Source of the DNA: Snodgrassella sp. CFCC 13594
Lineage (GTDB): Bacteria; Pseudomonadota; Gammaproteobacteria; Burkholderiales; Neisseriaceae
Length of the DNA: 64,000 nt
Assembly (NCBI RefSeq): GCF_001590725.1
Contig: NZ_LQXR01000013.1
Coordinates: 1 to 64,000, forward strand
Direction of reading: 5' to 3'
The translations under genes and the position numbers were made by a program. Positions within the stretch are counted from its first letter, which is position 1; every line of letters begins with the position of its first letter. The notes below the pieces were generated by a model that searched no databases, had not been told where the DNA came from, and saw only the letters and a list, made by a program, of their open reading frames with translations. Shown piece by piece: positions 34,233 to 43,214 of the stretch.

Positions 34233-34940
34233 ATGAAATGGAATGATATTCACGCCATTGCTTTTGATCTGGATGGCACGCTGGTCGATTCATTGGCAGA
34301 TTTGTGTGCCGCTGCGAACCATGTTCGCGGCCTATTTGATTTACCGGCATTACCAGAGCCAGCAATGGCCCAATTTGTGGGCGATGGGATTGGGCGCATG
34401 GTACACCGAGCATTGAGTGGCTCACGCGATGGAGAGGTGGATGAAGCCGAATGGTCGAAGGGATTTGTGGCCTTTATTGAGTATTACCGTTCACATTTGA
34501 CCACCCATACCCGTCCCTACCCACAAGTAGAAACCGCGTTGGCCTTGTTCAAGACCCGGGGTTTGCCTTTGGCTGTGATCACCAACAAAAATGAGCGTTT
34601 GGCCACCGAATTGCTACAACAATTGGGCTTAGTCAACGAATTCAGCCTCATCATCGGCGGTGACACGTTGCCTGAAAAAAAGCCAGCGCCTCTTCCGGTG
34701 CAGCATGCTGCCGACGTATTGGGCGTGCCCATTCATGCGCTTTTGATGGTCGGTGACTCAGTCAATGATATTTTAGCGGCCAAAGCCGCGGGCGCACTCA
34801 GCTGCGGTGTCACTTGGGGATACGGTGACATGAATGCATTAAGCAGCAAAGCCGAAACCAAACCGGATATTGTGATTGATCACTTACCACAAATTTATGA
34901 TGGTTTAACTGCACACGGCAATGTGCAAATTCGCTCATGA
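34233..34940 (+). CDS. gph: Phosphoglycolate phosphatase (HAD family)
   Basis: Gph dephosphorylates 2-phosphoglycolate formed during DNA repair and oxygenation. The 235-residue protein has the four HAD motifs: FDLDGTLVDS (motif I), ITNKNE (II), EKKPAPLP (III, Lys) and VGDSVNDI (IV), with an alpha-helical cap. Substrate is inferred; closely related HADs act on other small phosphates. It overlaps recX by four bases (ATGA). Confidence 0.88.
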   Translation: MKWNDIHAIAFDLDGTLVDSLADLCAAANHVRGLFDLPALPEPAMAQFVGDGIGRMVHRALSGSRDGEVDEAEWSKGFVAFIEYYRSHLTTHTRPYPQVETALALFKTRGLPLAVITNKNERLATELLQQLGLVNEFSLIIGGDTLPEKKPAPLPVQHAADVLGVPIHALLMVGDSVNDILAAKAAGALSCGVTWGYGDMNALSSKAETKPDIVIDHLPQIYDGLTAHGNVQIRS

Positions 34941-35428
34941 AAAAAGAAATCAGCTTGCGCCAGAGAGCATTAAATACATTGGCGCGCCAAGAAATAAGCC
35001 GAGCAGAACTGGCGCGCAAGCTGCAGCCTTATGCGGACAATACTGAAGTGTTGACGGTGCTTTTAGACGAACTGGCCGAAAAACACTGGCAATCAGACAG
35101 CCGCTATGCAGAAAGTTATGTTCACAGCAAAAAAAATCAACACGGTAGCCGCCGAATAAGGCAAGCCCTCAAGCAAAAAGGCTTGGACGACGCATTGATC
35201 CAAACATATCTACCTAGCCAGCCAGAGCAAATCCAGGCGGCCATTCAAGTACTGCGTAAAAAATACCACCTAGCGCCAACCAATCTTCTCGAAAAACACA
35301 AATGCTTGAATTTTTTAGCCTACCGAGGATTTGATTTAGAAGTTAGCCAAACGGCTTTAGCAGCGGCCTGGCCAAACCAAGATAGCGCAACAGAATTCAG
35401 CGAGTCAGATTGGCTACCGGAAGATTGA
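34937..35428 (+). CDS. recX: Regulatory protein RecX
   Basis: RecX inhibits or modulates RecA filaments. The 163-residue protein has three-helix RecX repeats: LRQRALNTLARQEISRAELARKL, then RYAESYVHSKKNQHGSRRIRQALKQKGL, then CLNFLAYRGFDLEVSQTAL. It is not next to recA here but coupled to gph. Confidence 0.92.
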   Translation: MKKEISLRQRALNTLARQEISRAELARKLQPYADNTEVLTVLLDELAEKHWQSDSRYAESYVHSKKNQHGSRRIRQALKQKGLDDALIQTYLPSQPEQIQAAIQVLRKKYHLAPTNLLEKHKCLNFLAYRGFDLEVSQTALAAAWPNQDSATEFSESDWLPED

Positions 35429-35438
35429 ACAATCCCGC

Positions 35439-36437
35439 TCAGGCTGCCTGAAAAAAAGAGCCCGCGGGGGGCTCGTTTGTTGATGATGCCATTCTTAGAA
35501 AGACCGCGGCGTTTTTTTTATCTATGTTGTCAATGGGCTTACCTGACCAATAACCTGCCAGCAGAGAGCCCGAAATATTGTGCCAAACTGAAAAAATGGC
35601 ACCGGGAAGTGCCGCCATGGGCGTAAAAAATTTGGTGCCCAATGTGGCTGCCAAACCCGAATTTTGCATGCCCACTTCCAGCGCCAAAGTACGGCACACC
35701 GATTTATCGAAGCCAAGTAAGCGGCCACCCCAATAGCCGCCCAGTAATCCAATCAAGTTGTGCAGCATCACCCCAATCACCACCACATAGCCTACTGAAG
35801 TAATGGAATCATGGCTCAGTGCGACCACCGTACCCAACACCGTAAGAATACACACCATAGATAACAGCGGCAGATAGTGTGTCAATTTCTCCACTGCAGC
35901 ATGGCAAAAGTGATTGACCAATAAGCCCACCATAATCGGCAAAGCCACAATTTCCAGAATTTCGACCAGCAAGCCCATCACTGGCACCTGAATATCAGCA
36001 GAAATATACAGCCTCGCCAACAACGGCGTAGCCACCACACCAATCAAGGTCGAACACGCGCTGATGGTAACCGACAAAGCCACATCGCCTTTAGACAAAA
36101 ATACCATCACATTCGACGCCGTACCACTGGCCACACTACCCACCAGCACCATACCAGCCTGTAACTCTGGCGACATGCCCAATACATGAGCAATCGCCCA
36201 CGCAGCCAAGGGCATGATTAAATAATGGAGCCCCAGTCCAGCGATAATGGGCGCAGGACGCTGCAACACTCGAGTAAAATCCTGTACCCGAAGCGTAACG
36301 CCCATGGTAAACATGATCAGCATCAAAAATTGGGCCACATGGGGTTTAAACCCAACAAACCCTGTCGGCATTTGGTAGGCCCAAAAAGCAATTAAGGCTG
36401 CCCACAAAGGGAACAGCCTGGTGATCTTGGCAATCAA
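35439..36437 (-). CDS. Bile acid:sodium symporter (BASS) family transporter
   Basis: BASS proteins are sodium symporters for bile acids, pantothenate (PanS) or other organic anions; the crystallised ASBT of N. meningitidis is in this family. The protein has about ten membrane segments and family features [28 protein letters not shown] and [15 protein letters not shown] with the sodium-site Glu and Gln. The last 19 residues are read through a hairpin followed by T7 on the minus strand. If the A8 run (35512-35519, T on the plus strand) had seven bases, the protein would end DKKTPRSF at 35495, ahead of the hairpin. I regard that shorter end as likely. Confidence 0.88.
   Translation of the reverse strand: MIAKITRLFPLWAALIAFWAYQMPTGFVGFKPHVAQFLMLIMFTMGVTLRVQDFTRVLQRPAPIIAGLGLHYLIMPLAAWAIAHVLGMSPELQAGMVLVGSVASGTASNVMVFLSKGDVALSVTISACSTLIGVVATPLLARLYISADIQVPVMGLLVEILEIVALPIMVGLLVNHFCHAAVEKLTHYLPLLSMVCILTVLGTVVALSHDSITSVGYVVVIGVMLHNLIGLLGGYWGGRLLGFDKSVCRTLALEVGMQNSGLAATLGTKFFTPMAALPGAIFSVWHNISGSLLAGYWSGKPIDNIDKKNAAVFLRMASSTNEPPAGSFFQAA
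35453..35474 (-). terminator. Terminator of the BASS gene
   Basis: GAGCCC (35458-35463) and GGGCTC (35469-35474) form a GC-only stem. On the minus strand it is followed by seven T residues, so it should end the BASS transcript. It also lies 30 bases after recX, next to an uptake sequence at 35441-35452. Confidence 0.8.
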
Positions 36438-36466
36438 GATAATGTCCTGTTATGCAGATACGTGAA

Positions 36467-36730
36467 TTATGCCATTGCCTTGATTTTGGCAGACAAACGG
36501 CTTTTATGACGTGCTGCTTTATTCTTATGGAACACGCCTTTATCGGCAATCCGATCCAATACTTTTACCGTATCACGGTACACAGTTTGGGCAGCGGCTT
36601 TATCACCAGCTTCCACAGATTTCAAAACTTTTTTAACGGCAGTGCGAAAAGCAGTACGCAGGCTGGCGTTATGGGCACGTAGTTTGAGTGCCTGACGAGC
36701 GCGCTTACGGGCTTGTGCGCTATTGGCCAT
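36467..36730 (-). CDS. rpsT: 30S ribosomal protein S20
   Basis: S20 is a helical protein that binds 16S rRNA. The 87-residue protein begins [15 protein letters not shown] and ends with [19 protein letters not shown], both conserved. It is a single gene with its own ribosome site (AGGAGA) directly ahead. Confidence 0.98.
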   Translation of the reverse strand: MANSAQARKRARQALKLRAHNASLRTAFRTAVKKVLKSVEAGDKAAAQTVYRDTVKVLDRIADKGVFHKNKAARHKSRLSAKIKAMA

Positions 36731-36853
36731 AGATGTCTCCTAAAACAAATCTAATCTAAATGACGAAACGGAGAATTTTAAAGGCTTCGATAGGCAAATG
36801 CAAGCTTTATAAGCGATTTCACGCGCAATTGACCCAGTTCGCGACAGTACCCA

Positions 36854-37282
36854 TCAACGCTGTGACAGCACCATATTATTCATACTCATGGCACATACCA
36901 ACCGCCCTGCCTCGTCCACAACCGACATTTCACAATAATGCATGGTGCGCCCTTTGCGTTTGATCACCGCTTTACAAGTCGCTATGCCAGATTGCATCGG
37001 ACGTAAATGATTGGCTTGTATATTAACACCCACTGCTGATTTACCCTCATCCATAACCAGCCAATTCGACAAGGTTGAGGCCACACTCTCGCCCAAGGCC
37101 ACACTGGCACCGCCATGTAAAATACCGTGCGGCTGATGAACCTGTGGACCCACTGGCATAGTTGCCACTAAATAATCCTCACCCACTGCCACGAATTGTA
37201 TGGATAAGGTTTGCAATAACGTCTGCGCCGCCCACGCATTCAATTTCGCCAATACGACCTGTTGATCATCGTCATTCATCAT
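36854..37282 (-). CDS. Hotdog-fold thioesterase (MenI/EntH/PaaI-like)
   Basis: This 142-residue protein has the hotdog signature GILHGGASVALGESVAS, with the conserved HGG and the catalytic Glu/Ser region, and a C-terminal RTMHYCEMSVVDEAGRLV. Family members hydrolyse aromatic or aliphatic acyl-CoAs, or proofread siderophore synthesis. No menaquinone or enterobactin genes lie near, so the substrate is unknown. Start is one of two adjacent ATGs (37282 or 37279). Confidence 0.85.
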   Translation of the reverse strand: MMNDDDQQVVLAKLNAWAAQTLLQTLSIQFVAVGEDYLVATMPVGPQVHQPHGILHGGASVALGESVASTLSNWLVMDEGKSAVGVNIQANHLRPMQSGIATCKAVIKRKGRTMHYCEMSVVDEAGRLVCAMSMNNMVLSQR

Positions 37283-37335
37283 GGTTTCTCAATTTCATTG
37301 GGTTGGGAATCAGCCCAAACATTCAGGCAGCCCTA

Positions 37336-37347
37336 AGGCTGCCTGAA
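37336..37347. repeat. Uptake sequence between thioesterase and SDR genes
   Basis: A full AGGCTGCCTGAA with a one-mismatch inverted copy (TTCAGGCAGCCC) twelve bases before it; together they can form a hairpin after the SDR gene. Confidence 0.7.
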
Positions 37348-37364
37348 AATTTATCAGTCTCGGT

Positions 37365-38104
37365 TTACAGGGTCAAGCCACCGGTCACCTCAATGGCGGC
37401 ACCATTAATATAACTGGCTTCATCACTGGCAAGAAAAGCATATACGTTGGCAATTTCAGCAGGATCAGCCAAGCGTTTCATGGGCACTTTATCGGCCATC
37501 GCTGCCAACACTTTTTCCGGCATGTCTTTCAAAATCGATGTAGCCACAAAACCAGGACACACAGCATTGCAGCGGATGCCTTTTTTGCCCAACTCGCGCG
37601 ACCATGTTTTCACAAATCCGATAACCCCAAATTTGGTGGCCGCATAATTGGTTTGCCCAAAATTGCCATACAAGCCCACTACAGAACTTGCATTGAGAAT
37701 CACGCCTTGGCCTTGCGCAACCATTGTATCCACCAGAGCTCGGGTCATGTTATAGGTGCCTTTGAGGTTAATGGCCACTACCTCATCAAACTGATCATCG
37801 GTCATTTTCATCAATTGTGCGTCCATCACGATGCCCGCATTATTCACCAAAACATCAATGCGTCCCTGCTGAGCCAGTACATCATCGCGCATGGCAATAA
37901 TCTGCTCCTTTTGGGTTACATCCACTCGATATCCGGTTGCTACTCCACCTTGGTGAAGAATGCTTTCAACTGCAGCATCAATATGGCTTGATTGATGTCA
38001 CATATCACGACACTAGCGCCTTCAGCAGAAAATTTTTCTGCTGTCGCCAAACCAATACCACTGGCCGCCCCCGTAATCACCGCCACTTTATTCTGTAAAC
38101 GCAT
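37365..38104 (-). CDS. Short-chain dehydrogenase/reductase, acetoacetyl-CoA reductase-like (frameshifted)
   Basis: The N-terminal frame starts at 38104 after AAAGGAG and encodes [20 protein letters not shown] with the TGxxxGxG nucleotide site. Homology leaves this frame at about 37984 (after CDINQA) and continues in another frame with [16 protein letters not shown], the catalytic Ser in [12 protein letters not shown] and YAATK (Tyr-x3-Lys). One added base (for example GCC to GCCC) restores a 246-residue protein, the normal SDR length. The FabG/PhaB-like substrate is inferred. Confidence 0.85.
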
Positions 38105-38281
38105 GTATTCTCCTTTATTTTTCTCACTTTGATTGATTCTGCCCATACCTACAGTATCGGCATCACCATTATTGAAACACCATCCTCATTTCATTGACCA
38201 ACACACTGACTGCCTGCAATCTTCTCCCAAGACATTCAGCAGATAACGATGCTGTTCACTGAACATCTCATTCGGCAATGT

Positions 38282-39421
38282 TTAATCCATTCGTTTACTG
38301 GGTTCAGATTCAATCAATACCGTTGTCGTGTCTGGCTGGGGCTCAATTTGATAATAATGGCTGCCCACATAAGCCTGCATCCCTTCTCGCACCAATACCA
38401 AGGTAATTGCCGCCAAAGGCAAAGCCAACAACATGCCCACAAAGCCCAATAATTGACCAAAAGCCATTAAAGCGAAAATCACCCAGAAAGGGGACAAACC
38501 GATGCGGTCACCCACAATTTTCGGCGTCACAAAAAAGCTTTCTAAAAACTGCCCGACCGCAAATACCCCCCAAACCATCAGCAATCCACTCCAGCCATCA
38601 AATTGCAGAAGTGCCGCTATGGTCGCCAACAACAATCCTGTGAATGCCCCCAAATAAGGCACAAATACCAATAAGCCTGCCACCATACCGATGGCAAACC
38701 CAGATTCCAAGCCCACCAGCATCAAGCCACCGCCATATACCAAGCCCATGATAATCATCACCATCAGCTGACCACGTAAAAACTCACTGAGTACGCGGTC
38801 CATATTGCCAGCAATACGCACATACGTGGGCAGCACCCGGCGTGGCATCAACTTACGAAGACCACTGGTCCAACGCGGCCAGTCCAATAGAAAGTAATAC
38901 AGCAAGAACGGCAACAACACCAAATTGGACGCCAACATCAACATGCCGCTACTTTGGCGCACAATCACAGGTGCCACCTTCGACGCCGCTTCCTTGATGC
39001 TGCTGTTGTGCAGCTGCGCCCATTTGGTCAGATAGTCGGCCATGTAGTCTGCATTCCAAAGGATGCGCACATGAAAGGTTTCATTCACCCAAGGGACAAC
39101 TTGCTTGTGCACCCAACGGATAAATGTAGGCAGTCGATCGGATAAATTACTCACTTGATCCATCAGCATCGGCACAATGGTCAGCAACAAGGCTGTTAGC
39201 ACTCCCAAACTCAGCAGCATCACCAGCATGGCGCCAATCGGGCGAATAACACGCCATTTTTGCAACTTATCCACCATGGGATTCAAAATATAAGCAAGAA
39301 TACCGGCGATCACAAATGGCGTGAGTATGGGTTTGAGCTTAACCAGTAAAAACACCGACACCACCAACACCAGCGTGCCCACGATCCAAGGAGTTAACGA
39401 ACGTTTTTCGGCAATGGCCAT
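38282..39421 (-). CDS. AI-2E family transporter (PerM-like)
   Basis: This 379-residue inner-membrane protein of the AI-2E/UPF0118 family has about eight membrane segments: two near the N-terminus, a soluble part (about 85-150), and a C-terminal bundle. Family segments are PILTPFVIAGILAYILNPM, DNR-like GNMDRVLSEFLRGQ and GLSPFWVIFALMAFGQLLGF. Members export autoinducer-2 or act as ion antiporters; the substrate here is unknown. Confidence 0.88.
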   Translation of the reverse strand: MAIAEKRSLTPWIVGTLVLVVSVFLLVKLKPILTPFVIAGILAYILNPMVDKLQKWRVIRPIGAMLVMLLSLGVLTALLLTIVPMLMDQVSNLSDRLPTFIRWVHKQVVPWVNETFHVRILWNADYMADYLTKWAQLHNSSIKEAASKVAPVIVRQSSGMLMLASNLVLLPFLLYYFLLDWPRWTSGLRKLMPRRVLPTYVRIAGNMDRVLSEFLRGQLMVMIIMGLVYGGGLMLVGLESGFAIGMVAGLLVFVPYLGAFTGLLLATIAALLQFDGWSGLLMVWGVFAVGQFLESFFVTPKIVGDRIGLSPFWVIFALMAFGQLLGFVGMLLALPLAAITLVLVREGMQAYVGSHYYQIEPQPDTTTVLIESEPSKRMD

Positions 39422-39585
39422 ATCTGAAACACCTCAAACAAAATGAAGCGCAGCCTAAGAGCAACGCCCTTTGCTTATTTGCGCACCGCAACATTCTAAC
39501 GTAAACACTCAACAGCGACTAATATTTATAAACAGACAAATATCTTGCCGTATTTCCACAAAGAAAAGCCAGCGATTTTGCCCAA

Positions 39586-39621
39586 TAAAAAGGCTGCCTG
39601 AATATATTCAGGCAGCCTTGG
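39586..39621 (-). terminator. Paired uptake-sequence terminator after lpdA
   Basis: AGGCTGCCTGAA (39591-39602) and TTCAGGCAGCCT (39608-39619) form a stem that on the minus strand is followed by TTTTT. It ends the aceE-aceF-lpdA transcript. Confidence 0.85.
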
Positions 39622-39636
39622 TACCACCAGCGTTCA

Positions 39637-41393
39637 TTACTTTTTACGCACTGGAGGCAAATCTGTGCACACACCCATGGCCACTTCTGCAGCCATGCCG
39701 ATGCTTTCGCCCAGCGTGGGGTGTGGATGAATAGTGCGGCCAATATCATCGGCATCACAACCCATTTCAATCGCCAGACAGATTTCACCAATCATATCAC
39801 CAGCATTCGTACCCACAATGGCCCCGCCGATAATCAAGCCGCTTTCGGCATCAAAAATCAGCTTTGTCATGCCTTCACTGCGGCCATTGGCCACGGCTCG
39901 GCCTGAAGCCGCCCATGGAAACACTGCTTTGGTGATTTTAATACCGTCTTTTTTGGCTGATCTTCAGTAACACCCACCCAAGCAACTTCAGGGTCCGTAT
40001 ATGCCACACCTGGGATCACGCGTGCATCAAAATACGCTTTATGGCCGGCACAATTTTCGGCCGCCACATGCCCTTCATGCACAGCTTTGTGTGCCAACAT
40101 AGGCTGACCCACAATATCGCCGATGGCATAAATATGCGGCACATTGGTGCGCATTTGCTTATCCACTTCGATAAAGCCCCGATCCGTCACCGCCACGCCA
40201 GCTTTATCCGCATCAATCAGCTTGCCATTGGGCGCACGACCCGCTGCCACCAACACCAAATCATAACGCTGTGGCTCAGCAGGGGCATTATCGCCTTCAA
40301 AAGTGACATAAATCCCGTCTTCGCGGGCATCCACTGCCGTGGTTTTGGTACTGGTCATGATTTGGTCAAAGCGATGGGCGTTGATTTTTTGCCATACTTT
40401 GACCAAATCGCGGTCGGCGCCTTGCATCAAACCATCCAACATTTCGACTACGTCCAAACGGGCACCCAAAGTGCTATACACCGTCCCCATTTCCAAACCA
40501 ATAATGCCGCCGCCGATAATCAACATTTTTTCTGGGACAAACGGCAAGGTCAGCGCCCCAGTGGAATCCACGATGCGCGGATCTTCGGGGATAAACGGCA
40601 AATGCACCACACGACTACCTGCCGCAATAATGGCCTGTTTAAATGCAATGGTTTTGCGCTCACCGGTTTCCTCGCAACCCGCACCCTGCGTCAAAGACAC
40701 GGCCAGGTGATGCGGATCAACAAACAAACCATTACCGCGCACCACATCCACTTTGCGCGCTTTCGCCATACCGGCCAAACCACCAGTCATTTTGGCAATC
40801 ACCCCATCTTTGTAATCGCGCAAAAGATTGATATCGACTTCTGGTTCTGGATATTTAATGCCGTTGGCAGCCAAATGCTTTACTTCGTCAATCACTGCTG
40901 CATTGTGCAACAACGCTTTGGAAGGAATACAACCCACATTCAAGCACACGCCACCCAAAGTGGCGTAGCGTTCCACCACAGCGGTTTTCAAACCCAAATC
41001 AGCGGCCGCAAAGGCCGCAGAATAGCCGCCAGGGCCACCGCCCAGCACCACCACATCATATTCAGCATCGCTACTGCCACTGAATTGTGCGGCAGCGGGT
41101 GCCGGCGCTGGCGCGGCTGGTTTTTCATTGCTGGGTGCGGGCTCTGCCCCTGCATCAGCCGCTTCAACCACCGCAATCAGACCGCCTTCGGAAATTTTGT
41201 CGCCCACCTTCACCGACACCTCTTTCACAACCCCAGCCACTTCAGCCGGCACATCCATGGTGGCTTTATCGGTTTCCAAGGTAATCAAGGTATCATCAAC
41301 AGCCACCGTGTCACCTGGTTTGATTTCCACCGCGATGATGTCCACGTTTTCGTGGCCGCCAATATCTGGCACTTTCAATTCTATTAAGCTCAT
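39637..41393 (-). CDS. lpdA: Dihydrolipoamide dehydrogenase with N-terminal lipoyl domain, PDH E3 (frameshifted)
   Basis: E3 reoxidises lipoamide in the pyruvate dehydrogenase complex. Residues 1-80 form a lipoyl domain (LETDKATMDVPAE with the lipoylated Lys), followed by an Ala/Pro linker and the FAD enzyme (GGGPGGYSAAFAAADLG, redox disulphide GGVCLNVGCIPSK). Homology leaves the first frame at about 39957 (after GVTEDQ) and continues as FPWAASGRAVANGRSEGMTKL. The HPHPTLGE active-site His is in the second part. Adding one G (CAGCC to CAGGCC) restores about 585 residues. The start at 41393 follows the family; the frame opens at 41417. Confidence 0.92.
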
Positions 41394-41448
41394 GGTTTTA
41401 CCCTTCAGCACCCACACAGCAGGCGCCGTGCTAAATCATGGAACATGC

Positions 41449-41475
41449 AGGCTGCCTGAAATGTTCAGGCAGCCT
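41449..41475. repeat. Inverted uptake-sequence pair between aceF and lpdA
   Basis: AGGCTGCCTGAA (41449-41460) and its complement (41464-41475) form a 12-bp stem in the intercistronic gap, with no T run. It may set RNA stability or cause partial attenuation. Confidence 0.7.
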
Positions 41476-41484
41476 GTTACCCAG

Positions 41485-43116
41485 TTACAACAGCACGCGA
41501 CGGAAGTCCGCCAGTAATTGGCTAATGTGAACCAAGAAGCGCATGCCTGAGGCACCATCAATCACACGATGATCGAACGACAGCGACAGTGGACACATCA
41601 ATCGCGGCACGAATTCAGTACCGTTCCATACAGGCTTGATCTGTGATTTACACACACCCAAAATAGCCACTTCTGGCGCATTCACAATCGGCGTGAAGCC
41701 GGTGCCACCAATGCCGCCCAAAGAAGAAATGGTAAAGCATGCGCCTTGCATTTCTTGTGGTTTGAGCTTGCCATCACGGGCCTTTTGGCTCAATGCCGCC
41801 AACTCTTGGGTGATTTCTTTTAGCCCTTTTTTATCGGCATCTTTGATCACCGGCACAACCAATCCATTGGGCGTGTCTGCAGCGAAACCAATATTGATGT
41901 ATTTCTTCAATATCAGATTATCACCATCCAAAGAAGAGTTAAATTCTGGATAATCCTGCAACGCTTTTACGCTGGCTTTGATGATAAAGGCCAACGGTGA
42001 CACTTTAATACCCGCGCGTTCCCATTCTTTATTTAGCTGCTTGCGGAAGGCTTCCAGATCAGTCATGTCGGCATCATTTTGATGCGTTACATGCGGAATC
42101 ATCACCCAATTACGGGCCAGATTTTGGCCAGAAATCTTTTTAATTCGGCTTAGCGGCTGAACTTCGACTTCACCAAATTTACTGAAATCAATCTTCGGCC
42201 ATGGCAACAAATCCAAGCCCCCGCCCAGTGAAGCAGCACCAGCAGGCGAAGAAGACAATTTCTGCATAGCACCTTTAACAAAGCCTTTTAAATCATCTGG
42301 CGTAATGCGATTTTTGGGACCACTGCCCGCAATCAGGCTCAAATCCACACCCAATTCACGCGCCAGTTTTCGCACAGAAGGACCAGCATGGGCCTTGGCA
42401 AAACCTGCTTCATTAATCGGCGTAGCACCAAATGCTTGAGTGACATGGCTCTTGATTTCCGCACGCAATTCATTGTTTTCGGCGGTAGGCAAATCCTCAT
42501 GCACCACTTCAGCCTGAGGTTCTGGTTTGCTCGACACCACCGGCGCAACATCGCCACTGTTGGCCACATCCACAATGAGTGTACCTTCTGATACTTTGTC
42601 GCCCACTTTGACATGAACGGCTTTAATCACACCAGCCACCGTAGCCGGCACATCCATAGTGGCTTTATCGGTTTCCAAAGTAATTAGAGTGTCGTCCACC
42701 GCAATGGTATCACCTGGCTTCACCTCAACAGCAATCACATCCACATCGGTATGGCCACCAATATCCGGCACGTTAATTGACGTTACACTCCCGCCAGCAG
42801 CAGGCGCTGGTATGGATGCGGCCGGTGCCGCCTCGGCTGAAGGTGCTGCCGTTTCCTTAACAGGTGCGCTGGCTGCATCGGTTTCCACGGTAACAATCAC
42901 CGTCCCCTCCGATACTTTATCGCCTACTTTCACCTTTACTTCTTTAACCACCCCTGCCGCATCAGCCGGCACGTCCATAGTGGCTTTGTCGGTTTCCAAA
43001 GTGATTAAGGTATCGTCCACGGCAATGGTATCTCCGGGTTTCACCGCCACATCAATCACATCCACATCGGTATGACCGCCGATGTCCGGTACTTTGATTT
43101 CTACGATTTGACTCAT
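41485..43116 (-). CDS. aceF: Pyruvate dehydrogenase E2, dihydrolipoyl acetyltransferase
   Basis: E2 transfers acetyl groups from lipoyl to CoA and forms the core of the complex. The protein (543 residues) has two lipoyl domains (residues about 1-80 and 115-195), each with LETDKATMDVPA, joined by an Ala/Pro-rich linker; a peripheral-subunit-binding domain (PSVRKLARELGVDLSLI, about 260-295); and the catalytic domain ending SLSFDHRVIDGASGMRF with the His/Asp motif. The ATG at 43116 is best spaced from AAAGGA; the frame opens at 43137. Confidence 0.96.
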   Translation of the reverse strand: MSQIVEIKVPDIGGHTDVDVIDVAVKPGDTIAVDDTLITLETDKATMDVPADAAGVVKEVKVKVGDKVSEGTVIVTVETDAASAPVKETAAPSAEAAPAASIPAPAAGGSVTSINVPDIGGHTDVDVIAVEVKPGDTIAVDDTLITLETDKATMDVPATVAGVIKAVHVKVGDKVSEGTLIVDVANSGDVAPVVSSKPEPQAEVVHEDLPTAENNELRAEIKSHVTQAFGATPINEAGFAKAHAGPSVRKLARELGVDLSLIAGSGPKNRITPDDLKGFVKGAMQKLSSSPAGAASLGGGLDLLPWPKIDFSKFGEVEVQPLSRIKKISGQNLARNWVMIPHVTHQNDADMTDLEAFRKQLNKEWERAGIKVSPLAFIIKASVKALQDYPEFNSSLDGDNLILKKYINIGFAADTPNGLVVPVIKDADKKGLKEITQELAALSQKARDGKLKPQEMQGACFTISSLGGIGGTGFTPIVNAPEVAILGVCKSQIKPVWNGTEFVPRLMCPLSLSFDHRVIDGASGMRFLVHISQLLADFRRVLL

Positions 43117-43182
43117 CATTCTGTCCTTTAGCAGCAAACCGTTGTTTGCTGATCATCGTTAGCGAAAGACAAATGCACACAC

Positions 43183-43210
43183 AGGCTGCCTGAAGGATTC
43201 AGGCAGCCCT
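43183..43210. repeat. Inverted uptake-sequence pair between aceE and aceF
   Basis: AGGCTGCCTGAA (43183-43194) is followed by TTCAGGCAGCCC (43199-43210), a near-perfect inverted pair with no T run in the aceE-aceF gap. Confidence 0.65.
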
Positions 43211-43214
43211 GACA

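Noticed and set aside
34141..34425. 94-codon open frame on the minus strand
   Set aside because: Overlaps the gph promoter and start on the other strand and has no homology.
40041..41387. 448-codon open frame on the plus strand
   Set aside because: It lies antisense to lpdA, is rich in His, Gln and Arg, and has no known domain; it is a shadow of the real gene.
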